Shown: piece after piece, positions 5,249 to 11,882 of the stretch
Numbering within the stretch: position 1 is the first letter of the stretch
Layout of the letters: the number at the start of each line of letters is the position of its first letter
Assembly (NCBI GenBank): GCA_050010115.1
Contig: JBEKLQ010000081.1
Coordinates: 1-18,883, forward strand
Length of the DNA: 18,883 nucleotides
Direction of reading: 5' to 3'
Source of the DNA: JAKACA01 sp050010115
Lineage (GTDB): Bacteria; Actinomycetota; Acidimicrobiia; Acidimicrobiales; Bog-793
Position numbers and translations under genes: made by a program
Notes under the pieces: generated by a model
The model's database searches: none
The model's input: the letters and a program-made list of their open reading frames with translations, nothing else
Told to the model about the DNA's origin: nothing

Positions 5249-6722
5249 GCAACCGGGCGAACCGTTCCCGTGTCTCGCCTGCGCGAGCGGGATCGATGGC
5301 GAGGTTGACGAGCTCGCCCGGATCCTCGTCCAGGTCGTACAGCTCATGCTCCTGGTCCTCGAAGGCCGAGTCCACGTCGAACCACTTCACAGACGTGCGC
5401 CCGGCAACCGAGAAATCGTCATTGGGCTTGCCACCACCGACGCCGTAGTACCTGGCGTACTTCACGTGCCCGTCGAAATAGCCCCGCAGCGCGTACCGGG
5501 TCTGACGGATGTGCGACGTGTGAGCGGCGTCCATGGCGAACATCACGTGATCACGGACCGCTGTCGACGGATCGGACAGTATCGGCAGCAAGTCGACGCC
5601 GGCCAGCCCTTCCACGTTGGACGAATCGACGCCGGCCAACGAACAGATCGTCGGGGCGAGATCGACGTGGCTGGCCAGCGAGCCCGACACCGATCCGGCA
5701 GCGGTCACGCCGGGAATCTTCACGTGGCAGGGCACGTTCATGATCTCGGAGTAGACGAACGGCCCCTTGGAGCGGAGCCCATGGCTGCCGCACATGTCGC
5801 CGTGGTCGGACGTGAAGATGACGGCAGTGTCGCCGGCTGCCCCCGAAGCCTCCAGGGCCGAGAGAACGACGCCGAGGCTCTCGTCCGCCAGGCGATGCAG
5901 CTCGGCGTAGTAGTCGAGCTGCCGCAACCAGCTCTTCTTGTCGCCAAGATCGATCGATCCCCAGACACCGTGGTCCTCCGAGTACTGCCAGGCGCGGTGG
6001 GAGGCGGGTTTTGTGGTGAGGTCGTCGCCGAAGTTCGCAGGCAGTTCCTCGAACAACTCGGGGTAGTCCCGCTCGTAGGCCGGGATGGGATCAGAGTCCT
6101 TCCACTGCGCCAGCGCCAGGAACCCCTTCGCGACCTCCACCGCCTCCGCGTTCGCCTGCTGGTAGGTCGGCTGATCCATGGGGAACCACATGACGTCGTG
6201 CGGGTTGACGAGCGCCACCGTGAGGAACCACGGAGCAGCAGCGGCGGCGTTGGCGGCAAGCCAGTGAGCGGCGTTGGCGGCGATGATCGGGTCAAAGTGG
6301 ACACCGGTGCCGGCCCAGCCCATGAAGTGCCGGTCGTCGCCTGACCAGTCGGCGTAGCCGTACGCCTCCATGTCCGGGTGCGGGCCATACGACAGGTGCC
6401 ATTTGCCGATGTAGGACGACCGGTAGCCGGCCCGCTCGGACAGGATGCGCCCGATCGTCGGGATGCCAGGGTCGAGCTCGGTATGCCACGGCATGATGAC
6501 GTTGTCGACGACGCCGTGCCCGGGGAGGTAGCGGCCAGTCATCATCGAGGCACGCGATGGCGAGCACGGTGAGGAATGAGTCCAGTAGTTCGTGAGCTCG
6601 AGACCCTCGGCGATGATGGACTCCCGCGATGGGAGACGGAACGACGGGGGCAACCACCCTCGCTGCCGCTCCTGATCGGAGACGACGAGCAAGATGTTGC
6701 GCAGAGGGCTCGCTACGCTCAC
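5217..6722 (-). CDS. Formylglycine-dependent sulfatase (alkaline phosphatase superfamily)
   Basis: A 501-residue type I sulfatase. The N-terminal strand RNILLVVSDQERQRG carries the metal-binding Asp16. The maturation motif SPCSPSRASMMTGRY contains CxPxR, in which Cys53 would be oxidised to formylglycine. GKWHL, NPHD and FTSDHGDMCGSHG complete the metal and sulfate site. The C-terminus has the usual YDLDEDPGELVNLA motif. It should hydrolyse a sulfate ester; residues alone do not identify the substrate. No signal peptide is visible, so it may be cytoplasmic. The frame extends to 6818, but that part is Arg-rich and lacks homology. I choose GTG 6722, eight bases after TACCCT and without a Shine-Dalgarno sequence. 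It needs a formylglycine-generating enzyme encoded elsewhere. It is divergent from a GH43-like lipoprotein gene. Confidence 0.9.
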   Translation of the reverse strand: MSVASPLRNILLVVSDQERQRGWLPPSFRLPSRESIIAEGLELTNYWTHSSPCSPSRASMMTGRYLPGHGVVDNVIMPWHTELDPGIPTIGRILSERAGYRSSYIGKWHLSYGPHPDMEAYGYADWSGDDRHFMGWAGTGVHFDPIIAANAAHWLAANAAAAAPWFLTVALVNPHDVMWFPMDQPTYQQANAEAVEVAKGFLALAQWKDSDPIPAYERDYPELFEELPANFGDDLTTKPASHRAWQYSEDHGVWGSIDLGDKKSWLRQLDYYAELHRLADESLGVVLSALEASGAAGDTAVIFTSDHGDMCGSHGLRSKGPFVYSEIMNVPCHVKIPGVTAAGSVSGSLASHVDLAPTICSLAGVDSSNVEGLAGVDLLPILSDPSTAVRDHVMFAMDAAHTSHIRQTRYALRGYFDGHVKYARYYGVGGGKPNDDFSVAGRTSVKWFDVDSAFEDQEHELYDLDEDPGELVNLAIDPARAGETRERFARLLSYEAAELSP

Positions 6723-6730
6723 GAGGGGCG

Positions 6731-6736
6731 AGGGTA
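6731..6736 (-). promoter_or_regulatory. Candidate -10 (TACCCT) for leaderless sulfatase transcript
   Basis: TACCCT on the minus strand ends eight bases before GTG 6722, the same geometry as at the DUF503 and GNAT genes. No -35 match is seen. Confidence 0.35.
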
Positions 6737-6807
6737 GTCGTGGCCGCCGCCCGCGTGCCCGACGGTACGCCGGCGACCGGGTGGTCACACCCCGGCGCCC
6801 TAGGGGA

Positions 6808-6813
6808 TAACTT
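6808..6813 (+). promoter_or_regulatory. Candidate -10 (TAACTT) for the GH43 lipoprotein gene
   Basis: TAACTT lies ten bases before GTG 6824. GTCACA (6784-6789) stands 18 bp upstream and matches four of six -35 positions. The expected leader would be only a few bases, so the message is nearly leaderless. Confidence 0.35.
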
Positions 6814-6823
6814 CTCACCAGAC

Positions 6824-8098
6824 GTGACGAGCTACTTCACCCCTTCAGGCTCACAGCTGTGCGGCCCTCTCGGTCGACGGCTGTGGCGCGCCGCGGCCGC
6901 AGCGTGTTGCGCGCTCGCCCTCGGGGCCTGCTCGACGGCGGCGGCGGTCGGCACCAGCTCGACGAGCGATCCAGCCGGAACGACGGCTCCCACCACGGTG
7001 GCGGGCTCCTCGACCACTCCAGCCACTCCAGCCACTCCAGCCGCTCCGACCATTCCGACCACTCCGACCACTCCGACCATTCCGACCACTCCGACCACGA
7101 CGATGGCCACGCCGACGACCGCTCCCCCGCCGCCAGGCGACGTGGCATCGCCGGCGCTCATCACGACGCCGAACGAGAACCTGCCGGATCCCTTCATTTT
7201 GAAGGTGCCAGGCGGCTACGAGCTGTACGCCAGTCAGACGGGCTTGTACGGGCCGACCATCCCGACGGCGTTCTCCACGACGATCTACCACTGGCCTGCG
7301 GCGCATGCCGCCATCCCGGTGCTCCCGGCCTGGGCCACCTTCGGCTTCACCTGGGCACCCGACGTCCGGCATCTCGACGGCAGGTACGTCATGTACTTCG
7401 ACTCGCTCGTTCAGCCGTCGGTGTACTTCGATCGGTCGGGGTCGGGTTTCTCGCAGTACGCGCAGTGCATCGGGGTGGCCACCTCCTCGGCACCCGGAGG
7501 ACCGTTCGTCGGCCAATCGCGACCGCTGATCTGCGATCTGGGGTCGCACGGCGCGATCGATCCGAGGACGTTCCTCGCGCCGGACGGCCGGCTGTACCTG
7601 GACTGGAAGTCCGACAACAACGCAGCGAACCCGGCGCCGTTCTCCCCGACGAACCTGTACGCCCAGCCGCTGTCGCCGAGTGGGCTGTCGCTCACCGGGC
7701 CGGCGCATCTGCTGCTCTCGGCGGACGCCCCGTGGCAGGAGGGGATCATCGAAGCACCCGACATGGTGCAGGTTCGAGGGAGGTACCGGCTGTTCTACTC
7801 GGGGTCGTGGTTCAACGGACCTCGTTACGGCATCGGCGTCGCCAGTTGCGTCGGGCCGACCGGGCCGTGCACGGACCGGTCGCTGGCAGGGCCCTGGATC
7901 GGCACGAACGACCAAGGCTCGGGGCCGGGCGAGGAGTCGATCCTCGAGGACCCGAGTGGGCAGTGGTGGATGGCATACTCGCCCTGGTACTTCGGCTATC
8001 TCGGCGGGACGAACCGGCCGGTGGCGATGGCGCCGCTCGGCTTTGGGGCTGACGGGCCGTACGTAGCCAAACCGCCCGCTCGGACGGGCGCAACCTGA
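6824..8098 (+). CDS. GH43-like glycoside hydrolase lipoprotein with Thr/Pro linker
   Basis: A 424-residue exported protein. An N-terminal basic and hydrophobic segment ends in the lipobox LGAC (lipidated Cys36). A Thr/Pro/Ala linker runs from about residue 50 to 105, followed by a five-bladed beta-propeller-like catalytic domain. The GH43 triad is visible: LPDPFIL (Asp122, base), IDPRTFLAPDGRLYLDW (Asp246, pKa modulator) and IIEAPDMV (Glu310, acid). This family removes arabinose or xylose units from plant- or cell-wall-type glycans; the exact bond is not predictable here. Four cysteines in the catalytic domain may form disulfides. The frame is open from 6629, but the upstream part overlaps the sulfatase gene and hides the signal sequence. 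GTG 6824 gives a proper lipoprotein signal. The next gene follows after 16 bp. Confidence 0.82.
   Translation: MTSYFTPSGSQLCGPLGRRLWRAAAAACCALALGACSTAAAVGTSSTSDPAGTTAPTTVAGSSTTPATPATPAAPTIPTTPTTPTIPTTPTTTMATPTTAPPPPGDVASPALITTPNENLPDPFILKVPGGYELYASQTGLYGPTIPTAFSTTIYHWPAAHAAIPVLPAWATFGFTWAPDVRHLDGRYVMYFDSLVQPSVYFDRSGSGFSQYAQCIGVATSSAPGGPFVGQSRPLICDLGSHGAIDPRTFLAPDGRLYLDWKSDNNAANPAPFSPTNLYAQPLSPSGLSLTGPAHLLLSADAPWQEGIIEAPDMVQVRGRYRLFYSGSWFNGPRYGIGVASCVGPTGPCTDRSLAGPWIGTNDQGSGPGEESILEDPSGQWWMAYSPWYFGYLGGTNRPVAMAPLGFGADGPYVAKPPARTGAT
7013..7099 (+). repeat. 9-bp tandem repeats coding the Thr/Pro linker
   Basis: Imperfect 9-bp units of the CCGACCACT / CAGCCACTC type repeat about nine times and encode TP-rich triplets such as ATP and TTP. 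The array codes the flexible linker between lipid anchor and catalytic domain and is prone to length change. Confidence 0.8.
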
Positions 8099-8114
8099 CG
8101 CGTTAAGGAGTCGG

Positions 8115-9167
8115 ATGGATCCCGAGGCCACGGCGCCAACCGAGCACGAGGAAGTCGGGTCGATCTGGAGGCGAGGCTCCGGGCTGCAAGCGATCGTCGC
8201 CATCCACTCCAAGGCGCTCGGGCCCGCCCTCGGCGGCACCCGCTTTCGCCCGTACTCGACATTCGGCGAGGCGATGGGCGACGTGCTCCGCCTCTCGAAG
8301 GCGATGAGTTACAAGGCTGCGATGGCAGGCCTCGACTTCGGCGGGGGGAAGGCGGTGATCATCGGCGACCCCGCAGTGACCAAGACCGAGGCGTTACTGA
8401 TCGACTACGCCCGTTTCCTCGACACCTTCGAGGGGCGCTACCTCACCGCCGAGGATGTCGGGACGTCACAGGCGGACATGGATCTGCTCGGTGAGCACAC
8501 CGAGTTCGTCACCGGCCGATCGGCGTCGTCAGGTGGCTCCGGCGACCCGAGCCCGCTCACGGCCTACGGCGTCGTGCGGGCGATGGAGGCTGCGGCGCAA
8601 GCGTTGTGGGGATCACCGAGCCTGGCGGGCCGTCACGTGGCCATCAACGGTGTGGGCAAAGTGGGGCGCACGCTCGCTGTCCTGTGCTCCGAGCGAGGCG
8701 CCCGCCTGTCGACCGCCGATGTGTCCAGCGCCGCCATCGCCCGCGTCCGGCTCGACGTCGGGACGGAGGTCGCCGTCGTCGAGCCGGACGCCATCCATCG
8801 GGTCGATTGCGACCTCTATGCCCCCTGCGCGCTGGGCGGAGGGCTGAACGGGGAGACGGTGCCGGAGCTCGCGTGCGAGGCGGTATGCGGCGCCGCCAAC
8901 AACCAGCTCGAGACGCCGGCTGTCGAGGTGGCGCTCCAGTCCCGGGGCATCACGTACGTGCCGGACTATGTCGCCAACGCCGGCGGGATCATCAACATCG
9001 CCTACGAGCGAGGCGGCTACGACCCCGATGCCGCCCGCGAGCACGTCGGGCGCATCTTCGACACGACGTCCCGGCTGTTCGAGGAGTCCGCACGCTCCGG
9101 CGAGCTGCTCGGCGTCATCGCCGACCGGCTGGCGGAGGCCCGTATCGCAGGGGCAGCCCGGCCGTAG
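8115..9167 (+). CDS. Glu/Leu/Phe/Val dehydrogenase, valine/leucine dehydrogenase type
   Basis: A 350-residue amino-acid dehydrogenase. The catalytic block is SYKAAMAGLDFGGGKAVI, with Lys68 and Lys79 at the positions of the paired active-site lysines of leucine dehydrogenase. The NAD-binding domain has AINGVGKVGRTLA (Gly179, Gly181, Gly184 pattern). PDYVANAGGIINIAYE is the conserved C-terminal motif. The size matches the octameric leucine/valine dehydrogenases and is shorter than hexameric glutamate dehydrogenases. It reversibly deaminates branched-chain amino acids to 2-oxo acids and ammonia with NAD. ATG 8115 is preceded by TAAGGAG with good spacing. It lies 16 bp after the GH43 gene on the same strand and may be read through from it, though no functional link is obvious. 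Choosing between leucine and valine would be a guess. Confidence 0.9.
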   Translation: MDPEATAPTEHEEVGSIWRRGSGLQAIVAIHSKALGPALGGTRFRPYSTFGEAMGDVLRLSKAMSYKAAMAGLDFGGGKAVIIGDPAVTKTEALLIDYARFLDTFEGRYLTAEDVGTSQADMDLLGEHTEFVTGRSASSGGSGDPSPLTAYGVVRAMEAAAQALWGSPSLAGRHVAINGVGKVGRTLAVLCSERGARLSTADVSSAAIARVRLDVGTEVAVVEPDAIHRVDCDLYAPCALGGGLNGETVPELACEAVCGAANNQLETPAVEVALQSRGITYVPDYVANAGGIINIAYERGGYDPDAAREHVGRIFDTTSRLFEESARSGELLGVIADRLAEARIAGAARP

Positions 9168-9180
9168 GCCGAGCGCGGCC
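9167..9180 (+). terminator. Short hairpin at end of the dehydrogenase gene
   Basis: GGCCG (9167-9171) and CGGCC (9176-9180) flank a 4-nt loop right at the stop codon, in the 100-bp gap where this gene converges with VKOR. The stem is short and no T-run follows closely. Confidence 0.3.
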
Positions 9181-9267
9181 TGAGTGTGACGTTGTCGGGA
9201 TCCGGTGTGGCGAGGCCCGGTACCGGACCGGCAGCAAGGCCCAGGCCTGTCTCTTCCTTCCCGACGG

Positions 9268-9777
9268 CTAGGCGCTGATCTGCAGACGCGAAGCGTCCTC
9301 GTCCTCGTCAGCCCACTGCGACGCAGCCCAACCGGTGTCGTACCAGCCCGTGATGACCAGCATGAAGAGAGCGAACTGCAAGATGTGCACGCTCGTGCAC
9401 CAGATGCAGATCTTGTGCACTGCCAGCAGCTCCACGCCCACGAGGTACAGCACCATCCCCATGCCGGCCACCGAGGCGACAAGCCGGAGCCGGGCCAACC
9501 ACAACGATGCCGACCGCCACATCACCGGGAGGTTGATGACGCACATCAACAGGAAGAACGCGGCGCCGAAGAGGGCGACGGGCAGGCCGAAGATGTCGGA
9601 ATAACCGCTCCTCAACACCGCCCCGCAGTCGATCAGGGTGCTGCCACCGACGCCGCTCAGCGGGCAGACGCTGGGAGCCCCCGTCGGGCTCGCGTAGTGG
9701 CTGTAGGTCAGGTAGGTCGCGACACCGAGACCGAGCACCGACACGACGAGGGCCGCGATCGGCCGCCACCGGGTCAT
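9268..9777 (-). CDS. VKOR-family disulfide-forming membrane protein
   Basis: A 169-residue membrane protein with about four hydrophobic segments (near residues 7-25, 62-84, 97-121 and 128-145). The quinone-reducing CxxC is KICIWCTSVH (Cys124 and Cys127). The loop pair is VCPLSG (Cys38) and LIDCGAVLRSGYSDIFGLP (Cys51). This is the bacterial vitamin K epoxide reductase homologue, which reoxidises a thioredoxin-like partner and passes electrons to quinone, taking the place of DsbB in many actinobacteria. The start ATG 9777 overlaps the stop of the upstream DUF929 gene by 4 nt (ATGA), so the two are almost certainly co-translated. The acidic C-terminal tail (WADEDEDASR) is cytoplasmic or exposed; its role is unknown. 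Confidence 0.93.
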   Translation of the reverse strand: MTRWRPIAALVVSVLGLGVATYLTYSHYASPTGAPSVCPLSGVGGSTLIDCGAVLRSGYSDIFGLPVALFGAAFFLLMCVINLPVMWRSASLWLARLRLVASVAGMGMVLYLVGVELLAVHKICIWCTSVHILQFALFMLVITGWYDTGWAASQWADEDEDASRLQISA

Positions 9778-10991
9778 GCCGTCGGCAGCTCCGCCTGGGC
9801 CTGCTTGATCAGCGACGTGCCGCAGACGTTGCCGGGCTCGTCGTGGGTCATGTCACAGATCGCCGCCGTGTATACGTTCGCCGAGCCCAGGATTGCCTGA
9901 CCGGTTCCGGTGCTCGGGAGCTGGAAGGTGGCGATGATCTGATCCCAGGTCATGGGGTTCTTCCAGGAGGTGGTACCCGGGTTGATCAAGCCGGCACTGT
10001 ACAACGCGCCCGACGACACGAACAGGCCGCCCCAGTCCATGAACGGGATCCACCCTTCAGTGGCGTTCGCCGATGCGTCCTGCGGGAAGTATTTCTCGGT
10101 GTCGTAGGTGGTCATCAAGGCCGCCTGCGCTTTGGTGGCCGACTGGAGCGGCTTGTACCCGACGGCACACTGCCCGGAGCTGAGCGCCCCAGCGCAGACG
10201 TTGGACTCGAATTCGATGGGATCGAACGCGACGTACGGGCTCGTGTAGTGAGCCTTGGCGAATGAGAGCGTGCGGGTGTTCGCGTACACGTCGTACGGCG
10301 ACGATCCGACGATCTGCAGGCCGGTGAACGTGCCGAACCGGCTGAGCGCGATCGTGAGTGGCCATCTCGCCGCGGCACAGTAGGGGCAGTACTCGGCGCC
10401 CTCGTACACAAGGACCGGCTTGCCCGGGTCGGTGATGGGTTTCTGACCAGGCGTGGCGGCGAAGACACCTGAAGGCGACACCTGTCCGCCACCGAGGCCT
10501 GCCGCCTGGAACTGGGCAGCCGTAAGGCCCGTCAGGGCCTTCACCACGTTGGCCGGAGCAGGCTTGGCAAGAATGGGTGAACCGGCCGCGGTGGTGGCAG
10601 ATCCTCCCAGCAGCGAGATGAGGACGATCACGACGACGGCGAGCGCCACGAACACTCCGCCGAACAACCCCGCCATCGCCGCCGTGCTGCGCTTGACCGG
10701 GCCGCCCTTGCGTTGGTCGGCACGCCTCTGCGAAGGACGCCCCCCACCCTTGGCCGGGCGGCGCTTGCCCGAGGGCTTCGGCTGGGCCAGCCGCTCGCGC
10801 GCCCGCTGGTCTGCAGAGAGCTGTTCGGAACCATCGGCCTCGGCGGACGACCCATCGGTCGCCTTCGCGCCTGGACTCGGCCGTACCACTGCCGGCGCAC
10901 CCGACCGGCGCGTGGCCGCAGAACGGTTCCCGGTCCCAGGTGGCCGGCGATTACCGCTGCCGGACCGGCGGGCACTCCCACTATTCGCCAT
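9774..10991 (-). CDS. DUF929 membrane-anchored thioredoxin-like protein, probable VKOR partner
   Basis: A 405-residue protein in three parts. Residues 1-105 are a basic, low-complexity cytoplasmic tail rich in Arg, Gly, Pro and Ser. Residues 106-128 form one transmembrane helix (AGLFGGVFVALAVVVIVLI). Residues 140-405 are an extracytoplasmic domain of the DUF929 type. The domain has a thioredoxin-like active site, VLVYEGAEYCPYCAAARWPL, with Cys202 and Cys205 in a CPYC motif. More cysteines (Cys266, Cys275 and two near the C-terminus) may be structural. The 4-nt overlap with VKOR makes it the likely direct thiol oxidase working with VKOR. This is inferred from context; biochemical data on DUF929 are few to my knowledge. 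The start is ATG 10991, with a weak GAAGGGA about 12 bases upstream. Confidence 0.85.
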   Translation of the reverse strand: MANSGSARRSGSGNRRPPGTGNRSAATRRSGAPAVVRPSPGAKATDGSSAEADGSEQLSADQRARERLAQPKPSGKRRPAKGGGRPSQRRADQRKGGPVKRSTAAMAGLFGGVFVALAVVVIVLISLLGGSATTAAGSPILAKPAPANVVKALTGLTAAQFQAAGLGGGQVSPSGVFAATPGQKPITDPGKPVLVYEGAEYCPYCAAARWPLTIALSRFGTFTGLQIVGSSPYDVYANTRTLSFAKAHYTSPYVAFDPIEFESNVCAGALSSGQCAVGYKPLQSATKAQAALMTTYDTEKYFPQDASANATEGWIPFMDWGGLFVSSGALYSAGLINPGTTSWKNPMTWDQIIATFQLPSTGTGQAILGSANVYTAAICDMTHDEPGNVCGTSLIKQAQAELPTA

Positions 10992-11040
10992 CTTGGTGGT
11001 GATCCCTTCGTGCTGGTATGTCTCGCCTCGTAGACCTGAG

Positions 11041-11069
11041 GCCTCGCGCAGACTCGCTCTACGCGAGGC
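11041..11069. promoter_or_regulatory. Perfect 8-bp inverted repeat in divergent intergenic region
   Basis: GCCTCGCG (11041-11048) and CGCGAGGC (11062-11069) are separated by 13 bp, in the 132-bp gap between the divergent DUF929 gene and the small membrane protein pair. A weaker overlapping pair, GCCTC and GAGGC, lies at 11025-11042. This could be an operator or a leader hairpin for the DUF929-VKOR message. Confidence 0.35.
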
Positions 11070-11123
11070 TACAGCCCACGAGCTTTACGGGACACGTCGC
11101 CTACGTGCCTAGGTGGCAAGCCG

Positions 11124-11648
11124 ATGACCAGGTCACCGGCTATGGTCCTCGGCTTGGTGGCCGGGTTGACGCGGAGGTTCGGCAGGTGGACGAACCGCTC
11201 GCGCCGGACACGGTGGGCCGCTGTGGCCGCTGTCCTGTGCGCCGCCGCGGCCGACGCCGCAGTCGCGTCCACGTCCCGGCCATTCACGTGGCCAGCCGAC
11301 ATTACGACCGCCTTGGGCCTCGTCGGCGTGGTGCTCGCCGGCCTCACGAGGCTGTGGGTCGCCCGGCAGGCCACTGCGCCAGTGCCGCCGCCGGTGCCTC
11401 CGGGCGATGTCCCGGCGTCCGGCGGTGCCGGCGGGCTGCTGCACCCGGATCGCCGGACCATCGTCCTGTGGATCACGGTCACTCTGGCGGTGGTGGCATT
11501 CGAGCTCTTCAACTACGCATCGAGCCCGCGGAGCACCCATCCGACCCTCAGTTCGATCCTGAACGTGCTCACTGGGCATGAGGTCCTCCGCGGGCTTCTG
11601 TTCGCGACATGGCTCGGAGCCGGTTGGTGGATCTGGGGTCGCTCGTGA
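11124..11648 (+). CDS. Small integral membrane protein of unknown function, 174 aa
   Basis: I do not recognise the family. Hydrophobic segments lie near residues 31-48 (AAVAAVLCAAAADAAVA), 61-79 (TTALGLVGVVLAGLTRLWV), 112-130 (TIVLWITVTLAVVAFELFN) and 150-172 (EVLRGLLFATWLGAGWWIW), with a Pro-rich loop (APVPPPVPPGD) in the middle. The start ATG 11124 follows AGGTGG by seven bases; ATG 11142 is a possible alternative. The stop TGA overlaps the GTG start of the next gene by 4 nt, so both are made together. The C-terminal WLGAGWWIWGR resembles the WLGWHVFAR ending of that neighbour, which hints at related membrane helices. No catalytic motif is visible. Confidence 0.7.
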   Translation: MTRSPAMVLGLVAGLTRRFGRWTNRSRRTRWAAVAAVLCAAAADAAVASTSRPFTWPADITTALGLVGVVLAGLTRLWVARQATAPVPPPVPPGDVPASGGAGGLLHPDRRTIVLWITVTLAVVAFELFNYASSPRSTHPTLSSILNVLTGHEVLRGLLFATWLGAGWWIWGRS

Positions 11649-11839
11649 AGACGCTGAACTGGGCGATCTGGGCCGCGTTGGCGGTCGCGGTGGTCGGCAG
11701 TGAGCTCGCCGGGCGGTTGCGCCTCGCCGGGCTCGCTTCCCTCGAGAGGTTGCTTGGACGGGGGCGGGCCACGGTGGTTGGCAGGGCGGCGATGGTCATC
11801 CTCTGGGCCTGGCTGGGCTGGCATGTGTTCGCCCGTTGA
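11645..11839 (+). CDS. Small membrane protein, DUF6186-like, 64 aa
   Basis: A short protein with two hydrophobic helices (about residues 4-20 and 45-62) joined by a basic stretch (RLRLAGLASLERLLGRGR), ending AMVILWAWLGWHVFAR. This end matches what I recall of the DUF6186 family, short actinobacterial membrane proteins without known function. The start is GTG 11645, in a GTGA overlap with the stop of the upstream gene. An in-frame ATG at 11609 would lengthen the overlap and has no Shine-Dalgarno support. It converges with the htrA-like gene 19 bp downstream. Confidence 0.65.
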   Translation: MKTLNWAIWAALAVAVVGSELAGRLRLAGLASLERLLGRGRATVVGRAAMVILWAWLGWHVFAR

Positions 11840-11852
11840 GCTGTGACACGAA

Positions 11853-11882
11853 GGCCGGTCAGTCGACGGGCCGGCCGGTCAG
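11853..11882. terminator. GC-rich inverted/direct repeat at convergent gene ends
   Basis: GGCCGG (11853-11858) and CCGGCC (11871-11876) can pair over the stop codon of the minus-strand protease gene. The 10-mer GGCCGGTCAG also repeats directly at 11853 and 11873. It may terminate one or both converging transcripts. Confidence 0.3.

Noticed and set aside
6723..6818. Extension of the sulfatase to 533 residues
   Set aside because: The extra 32 residues are Arg-rich and precede the canonical first strand RNILLVVSDQ. They show no signal-peptide character.
6629..6823. Extension of the GH43 lipoprotein upstream into the sulfatase gene
   Set aside because: It would bury the lipoprotein signal sequence inside the protein and overlap the divergent gene by about 94 bp.
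6851..8239. A 462-codon minus-strand frame antisense to the GH43 gene
   Set aside because: It mirrors the GH43 codon pattern. Its Ser/Gly/Arg repeats arise from the 9-bp tandem repeat, not from a protein family.
11025..11070. tRNA-like or small RNA fold in the VKOR upstream region
   Set aside because: There are paired stems but no cloverleaf, T-loop GTTC motif or CCA-proximal acceptor stem. An inverted repeat is the safer description.
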